Assembly: GCA_903813345.2 (NCBI GenBank)
Contig: CAIIXF020000004.1
Coordinates: forward strand, 9,060,196-9,124,195
DNA from: Owenia fusiformis
Taxonomy: Eukaryota; Annelida; Polychaeta; Sabellida; Oweniidae
Length of the DNA stretch: 64,000 bases
Direction of reading: 5' to 3'
Position numbers and translations under genes: made by a program. Position 1 is the first letter of the stretch, and each line of letters starts with the position of its first letter. The notes below the pieces were generated by a model. It made no database searches. It was not told the origin of the DNA and saw only the letters and a program-made list of their open reading frames with translations. Shown in pieces: positions 59,476 through 64,000 of the stretch.

Positions 59476-59872
59476 GGAAGTCTAGCACCTGACTCATCAC
59501 CAAGACAACACAGTGACTAGAAAACAACCCTTTGGAATAGTGATCAACAATTTTGTCCTACATTCTTAACATCTGAAGTGTATATGGAGATCTGACTCAT
59601 TAATTTCCATGAATAAAATCTAACTAGTTTGATCTCTGATGTGCTTTCTGATTGGTTAAACTCTCAAAATTAAATTATGGCAATAGACATTTTATTCTTG
59701 CATCAAATTTCAAGTCTCCCTCCCATCTTGATCCCTCAAACATATGACTGAAAGAATTCACTGGTTTACTGGTATGTCCCCCTCTCCCTACACATATTTC
59801 CTATCTTTAGGCAATTGTGTATTTTGTAAAGGGTTGCCCAAGGGGACTTCATTTATTTCTTGGCTATAATCA

Positions 59873-60049
59873 CAGTAAAACCACCATACATGAAACACTC
59901 TCTTTACTGGCCTATATTGTTTCTTGTATATAGACAGGTGTTCCTTACGGAGGGTGCTCATTAACATGCAAATCAATGGGATCTGAATTGAAAATTATTC
60001 CATAGAAAGGTGTTCTTTATAGAGGTGTTCCATCTGACAGGTTTTAATG
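59873..60049 (+). mobile_element. CAGTAAAACC element
   Basis: Starts CAGTAAAACCACCATACATG and ends CTGACAGGTTTTAATG; interior with ACAGGTGTTCCTTA and GAGGTGTTCCATCT. Adjacent to a second copy at 60055. Confidence 0.6.
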
Positions 60050-60054
60050 TACTA

Positions 60055-60203
60055 CAGTAAAACCTGTATCTAGTGAACACCTTTAGAGCCACAAAAAGTG
60101 TTCCCTGTAGGTAGGTGTTCACTACAGTGAGGGGAGTCAATGTAGAAGGTTACTTGAAGTGGTGTTCACTTAAGAGGGGTGTTCAGTCTGACAGGTTTTA
60201 CTG
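60055..60203 (+). mobile_element. CAGTAAAACCTGT element
   Basis: Inverted ends CAGTAAAACCTGT and ACAGGTTTTACTG, 149 bp, with AGTGAACACC and GGTGTTCACT inside. Best-preserved copy of the family in the window. Confidence 0.75.
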
Positions 60204-60662
60204 TTTTACATTTATGTAAGGCGTTCATACCTGCGCATGACCAAGCACTCATGATTAATTTCATATGTTCATACACCATGTATGTATCGTAGTTTAACAC
60301 CATATGTATTGTAGTTTAACATCCAGAGTGTTCATTGCATAGTATCCAGATTTTGTCCTTTATATGTCTCTGATGTTCATATAGATTTATCTTATTGACA
60401 CTTCATTGATGACAGCCTCATTTGATAATTTGGTTATGTTTAAATTAAATTATGTTCATAGGACATTGCTGGTTTTACCAATGAACTTCATATGTTCATG
60501 AATCAATTATACAATATTGTTTTTGTATGAACTAATAGTTTCATATGTTCATATTAAGCACATATATTTTGGTAGTTCCACAGCCTCATGACCACATAGC
60601 ATTGAAACAAATATGTTGTCGTAATAATATCTATGAGTTTCATTTCGTTATTCTCTATTTTT

Positions 60663-61100
60663 GATGTTCATCAACATCATCAATATGTTGTTTATCATCA
60701 ATTCTGATCATCTTTATTTCTGTTCATCATTATTTTTGATTTTATTTATTCTTTGTCATTTTTATTCCCAATTATTATTATTCTTTTTCATCATTATACT
60801 TTTTCATCATTACTCTTGTTTATAATTATTCCTATTCATCATTATTCCTGCTAATCAATTTTCCAGTTTATCGTTATTCTTGTTCATCATTATTCAGTAC
60901 CATCATCATTCCCAATCATCTTTATTCCTGCTCATAATCATTCCTTTTCATCATTACTTCTGTTTATCGTTTATCCTATTCATCATTATTCATGCTCATC
61001 ATTAATCCTATTCATCATTATTCATGCTCATCATTAATCCTATTCATCATTATGTCTGTCCATCATTTATCCCATTCATCATAATTCTTATTCATGATCA
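60663..61100 (+). repeat. TTCATCATTATTCCT minisatellite
   Basis: Degenerate ~16-18-bp units (TTCATCATTATTCCTG) for about 440 bp. Confidence 0.8.
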
Positions 61101-62470
61101 TTCGCATTTACACTGATGTGATAATATTCCACAAAAACATTTAACATTACCTTCAAACTGATAACATTATTTTACCTTACTGAGGTGATTTAACCTCAAT
61201 CCCATTCCTCATTTACCCCTGAAGAATTTTGTGTTTTAATTACCATGTGATGTACATGTCTATATATCTATATTTATGCATTCCATTCTATTAATTCATT
61301 AATTACAGAATCATATCCAATCAAGTTGTCTATCCATTGGCATATAAAGTATTTGCATCAAATATATACAGTCTCCATGTTAAATACAGGTATTTTTCAA
61401 AATATGAATGCGCTTTACCACACACACGTATACAAATGTTAAATACCGTGTATTTCCTATATTTAATAATTCTCGTATTTCCTGTAAACTTGTACTGCTT
61501 CCGTATTTATCTCTGCTCATATTGCAGTGGTTATACAGGCAACATCTGCACTGTCTTAGATTCTATAGATCCAATGACCTATTACAATCCCTGAGCTGCT
61601 ATTGAAATTAAAGTCACCTTGACCAGACTTGAGAAAAATTATTGATGATCTAATATGGTTTAATTTTACAGGATTTCTCTCACTAAAATTTTAATGACAT
61701 CAAAGATTTTCAGGCATTTTTATAGATTTTCAGGCATTTTTATAGATTTTCAGGTATTTTCATAGATTACCACATTTCATATTGTTGACATTGTGTCTGT
61801 TTACGTTTTTCCTTGCTTATTCCACTCAATTCAATTTCTCTCTCAAATCTGAATGAACTAAATGATTTTCTGGCATTTTTATATAATATAAAGTATCTAT
61901 TACATGCTTGTTTACTTTATTCCATGTTGGTTTCCCTCCTTTTCACTCTATTTCATGTTTTAAAATTTGACCCGTGTGAAGATAGTTTGTCAAAAAGTGG
62001 TTTTCTTTATAATATATATTTCCTCTTCAGTGAAAGCAGAATATTTAGGAAGTGTGTTCTTTGATTTAAATGTGCTTTTACATATGAAAACAACAACACA
62101 GCTTGTAAATAAATTGATGAAAAATTGCCGAGAATGATTTCCTATTTGTATTCTCACATTAAGCACTAATTCACTTATTTCAATTCAACTAACTGTTCTT
62201 CAAGGTCAATAGATTATATATTCACCATACAAGCTCTGTGTATATTCTATTAATTAATTGACTAATGCTATACAGATCCCACATTGCCAATTAGGAGTGT
62301 AGTCATTGATGCCCTGTTCATTTCTATTCTTAGATTCGGCAATCATTCAATTTCTGTTTCTATTGCATATCCCAGAAGTCTTAACACATCCAAGGTTGAC
62401 AATTACCTTATAGAATACCCTGCGTGCAGAGTCTAGTTAAACTACACTCTACCGAGTAGAATCCATATTA
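61101..62470. other. Non-coding, upstream of the recognised PAK exons
   Basis: No gene recognised. Three copies of ATAGATTTTCAGGCATTTTT lie at 61705-61770. Probably PAK intron or upstream flank. Confidence 0.45.
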
Positions 62471-62479
62471 CAGTTTAGT

Positions 62480-62760
62480 AGCCCCGCCCCCACGACAGGT
62501 ACCAGTGACAGTTTAGGTAATAAATCACTTCTGACCTACGCGCTGACCTTTCTTCCACCAATCAGCGTGCTTGCAGTAACACACGCCAAATGTGTTCTAA
62601 TTAAATATGCGCATGTCATTGGTCAATTCCGCGCTCAACAGTGACATCAGAAGGAATGACCATATATAGAACGTTGGTCTAATTTGGCCGACGAACACTG
62701 ATTGGCGCAGTGAGTTCACGAGTGAAGAGGAAGCTCTCTTTTAAGAAGTGAAGTCAAACA
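62480..62760 (+). promoter_or_regulatory. Possible promoter region
   Basis: A G+C-richer island with CCGCCCC, several CCAAT/ATTGG boxes (CCAATCAGCGTG, CATTGGTCAA, GATTGGCGC) and CATATATAG at 62661. The sequence after it has no convincing coding frame. It might be a promoter for PAK (minus) or an unseen plus-strand gene, or the end of a transposon; orientation is open. Confidence 0.3.
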
Positions 62761-64000
62761 AATGCAAAGGGTACTAAAAGAAGTACACGTCAAGCAAAAT
62801 CAATACAATTATTTTTACAATGTCCATTAAGAGGGGAGTCTCAACTCCTGGGAAGTGTATTAATAATTGTGCAAATGACAAATATTGCGGCTCACATATT
62901 AATTATTTTTTGAGATTAATGATGTCATTAGTGATTTATTGTAATAATTTCAGTTTTCTTCCTAAATCCCCTGTGATTATTTGTTGCTATAGCAACTGTA
63001 GTGCAGTTGTTATAACAATTGCCCAACAAGGTTGTCATTACAAATGTAAAAAAAGCCATACTACTCATAACAAATGTTTTTAAAGGCTGAACATTAAATT
63101 AAATCTCAAACATGGTTACTATAGCAACTGTCTCAACTTAGATCATAGTTACTGTATTGTGTAGTTGCCATGTCAATCATTTCATAATGCTGTTATAGCA
63201 ATTGTCAGGATGGGTGCTATGGCAACACTGCAGGTGAAAACTGGTTTGTATTTTGTTTATGAGGTAAGAAATCCTTAACATCATAAGCACTGACTATGTG
63301 TCTACATACATGTAGTTTCATTTCCAAAATGTTAAAGCTTGATTATTCCAAATATTTTTCGCCAATGACTAGACTAGTACTTTGTGACTAATTGTTTTGA
63401 CTTTCACATAAGTATATCTTTCGTATTCTTTAAAATTCCCGTTTGATCGAGACAGTACGTCATCCATCCAATTCAACGAGGAATGCTGACTCGTGACTTT
63501 TTACTGCTCTTTAAAAAGGCTATTAATAGTTCCATTTCACAAAGTATACAATACTGTTTATATATTTTAGCCTTATATATATAATACTACATTGTAGAAC
63601 TGTCCATACACATTAGACTATATTAGAATCCTGACATCAATGTTTTTAGTTTATTTTGGTAACATTTAAAGCTATTTTCGTTAATAATTTTCCATATTCT
63701 GTGTATAAATATTTAGCCTTATCAATGCTCTATGTAGAGGATGGTTGACAATTTGCTTAGTGTGTGGTACCCAAGAATATAATACCATAATTGCTTTGAA
63801 ACTGTCGGGAAGGCAACAGAAAAAGTGACTGAAAAGTCTAGATAAAAAGCAAGGAGCTGTATGGACCGAATGTCAAGGTCACCAAAAAGTGTGCAAACAT
63901 CAATGACATGGCAATATTCATTCAAATTAATTGGGAAAATTAATGAAACAATTGTGCATTTCTAGAAATTTTTAAAATGGGCTAGGTCGTTTTAACCTTT
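62761..64000. other. No gene recognised
   Basis: A and T-rich sequence with TATAGCAACTGT-like motifs repeated at 62978-63220. Short open frames show no domain features. Confidence 0.4.

Noticed and set aside
62820-63083. 87-codon open frame after the promoter-like island
   Set aside because: Composition looks like translated intron (Cys/Asn/Ile-rich), no domain or splice support.

Overview
This is eukaryotic DNA: roughly 35% G+C, coding sequence split into short exons with GT-AG borders, long introns, and a very high load of inverted-repeat DNA transposons and tandem arrays. The protein families and the repeat style fit a marine invertebrate, probably a deuterostome such as an echinoderm, hemichordate or amphioxus. 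That assignment is inference; no species-specific sequence was recognised.

Four genes can be supported. (1) About 1.6-29.0 kb, plus strand: an ankyrin-repeat protein assembled from 13 exons whose phases all agree, with a 19.5 kb intron. Its first exon is not found and may lie left of the window. (2) 4.4-6.8 kb, minus strand: an intronless 786-codon gene nested antisense inside that intron, of unrecognised family, with a protein phosphatase 1 docking-like motif near its N-terminus. (3) 36.2-39.8 kb, plus strand: a complete six-exon CRAL-TRIO (SEC14-like) lipid-transfer protein close to alpha-tocopherol transfer protein. (4) 46.0-58.5 kb, minus strand: a group I p21-activated kinase (PAK), 12 exons from the CRIB domain to the stop; only the N-terminal exon(s) are missing. 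The genes have unrelated functions and show no sign of acting together.

The rest is mostly mobile and repeated DNA. Many elements have readable ends and target-site duplications (TSDs). Several MITE-like hairpins have TA TSDs (9.5, 21.2, 23.4, 25.6, 26.8, 30.6 and 31.8 kb). One 4.8 kb element has 17-bp termini made of eight G plus TGTATAGAG and an 8-bp TSD (14.68-19.51 kb). Two elements begin with CAC and have 5-bp TSDs, as in the Transib/RAG group (9.04-11.09 and 32.08-33.36 kb). A short family starting CAGGCCCGTAGCC also has 5-bp TSDs (three copies). Insertions are nested at 9 kb, 15-19 kb and 32 kb.

The most unusual structures are in the PAK gene. A 1.68 kb array of 41-bp repeats consists of copies of the 3' splice acceptor of one kinase-domain exon plus its first ~14 coding bases. 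A decayed second copy of the CRIB-region exon, with its acceptor, lies 206 bp from the functional one.
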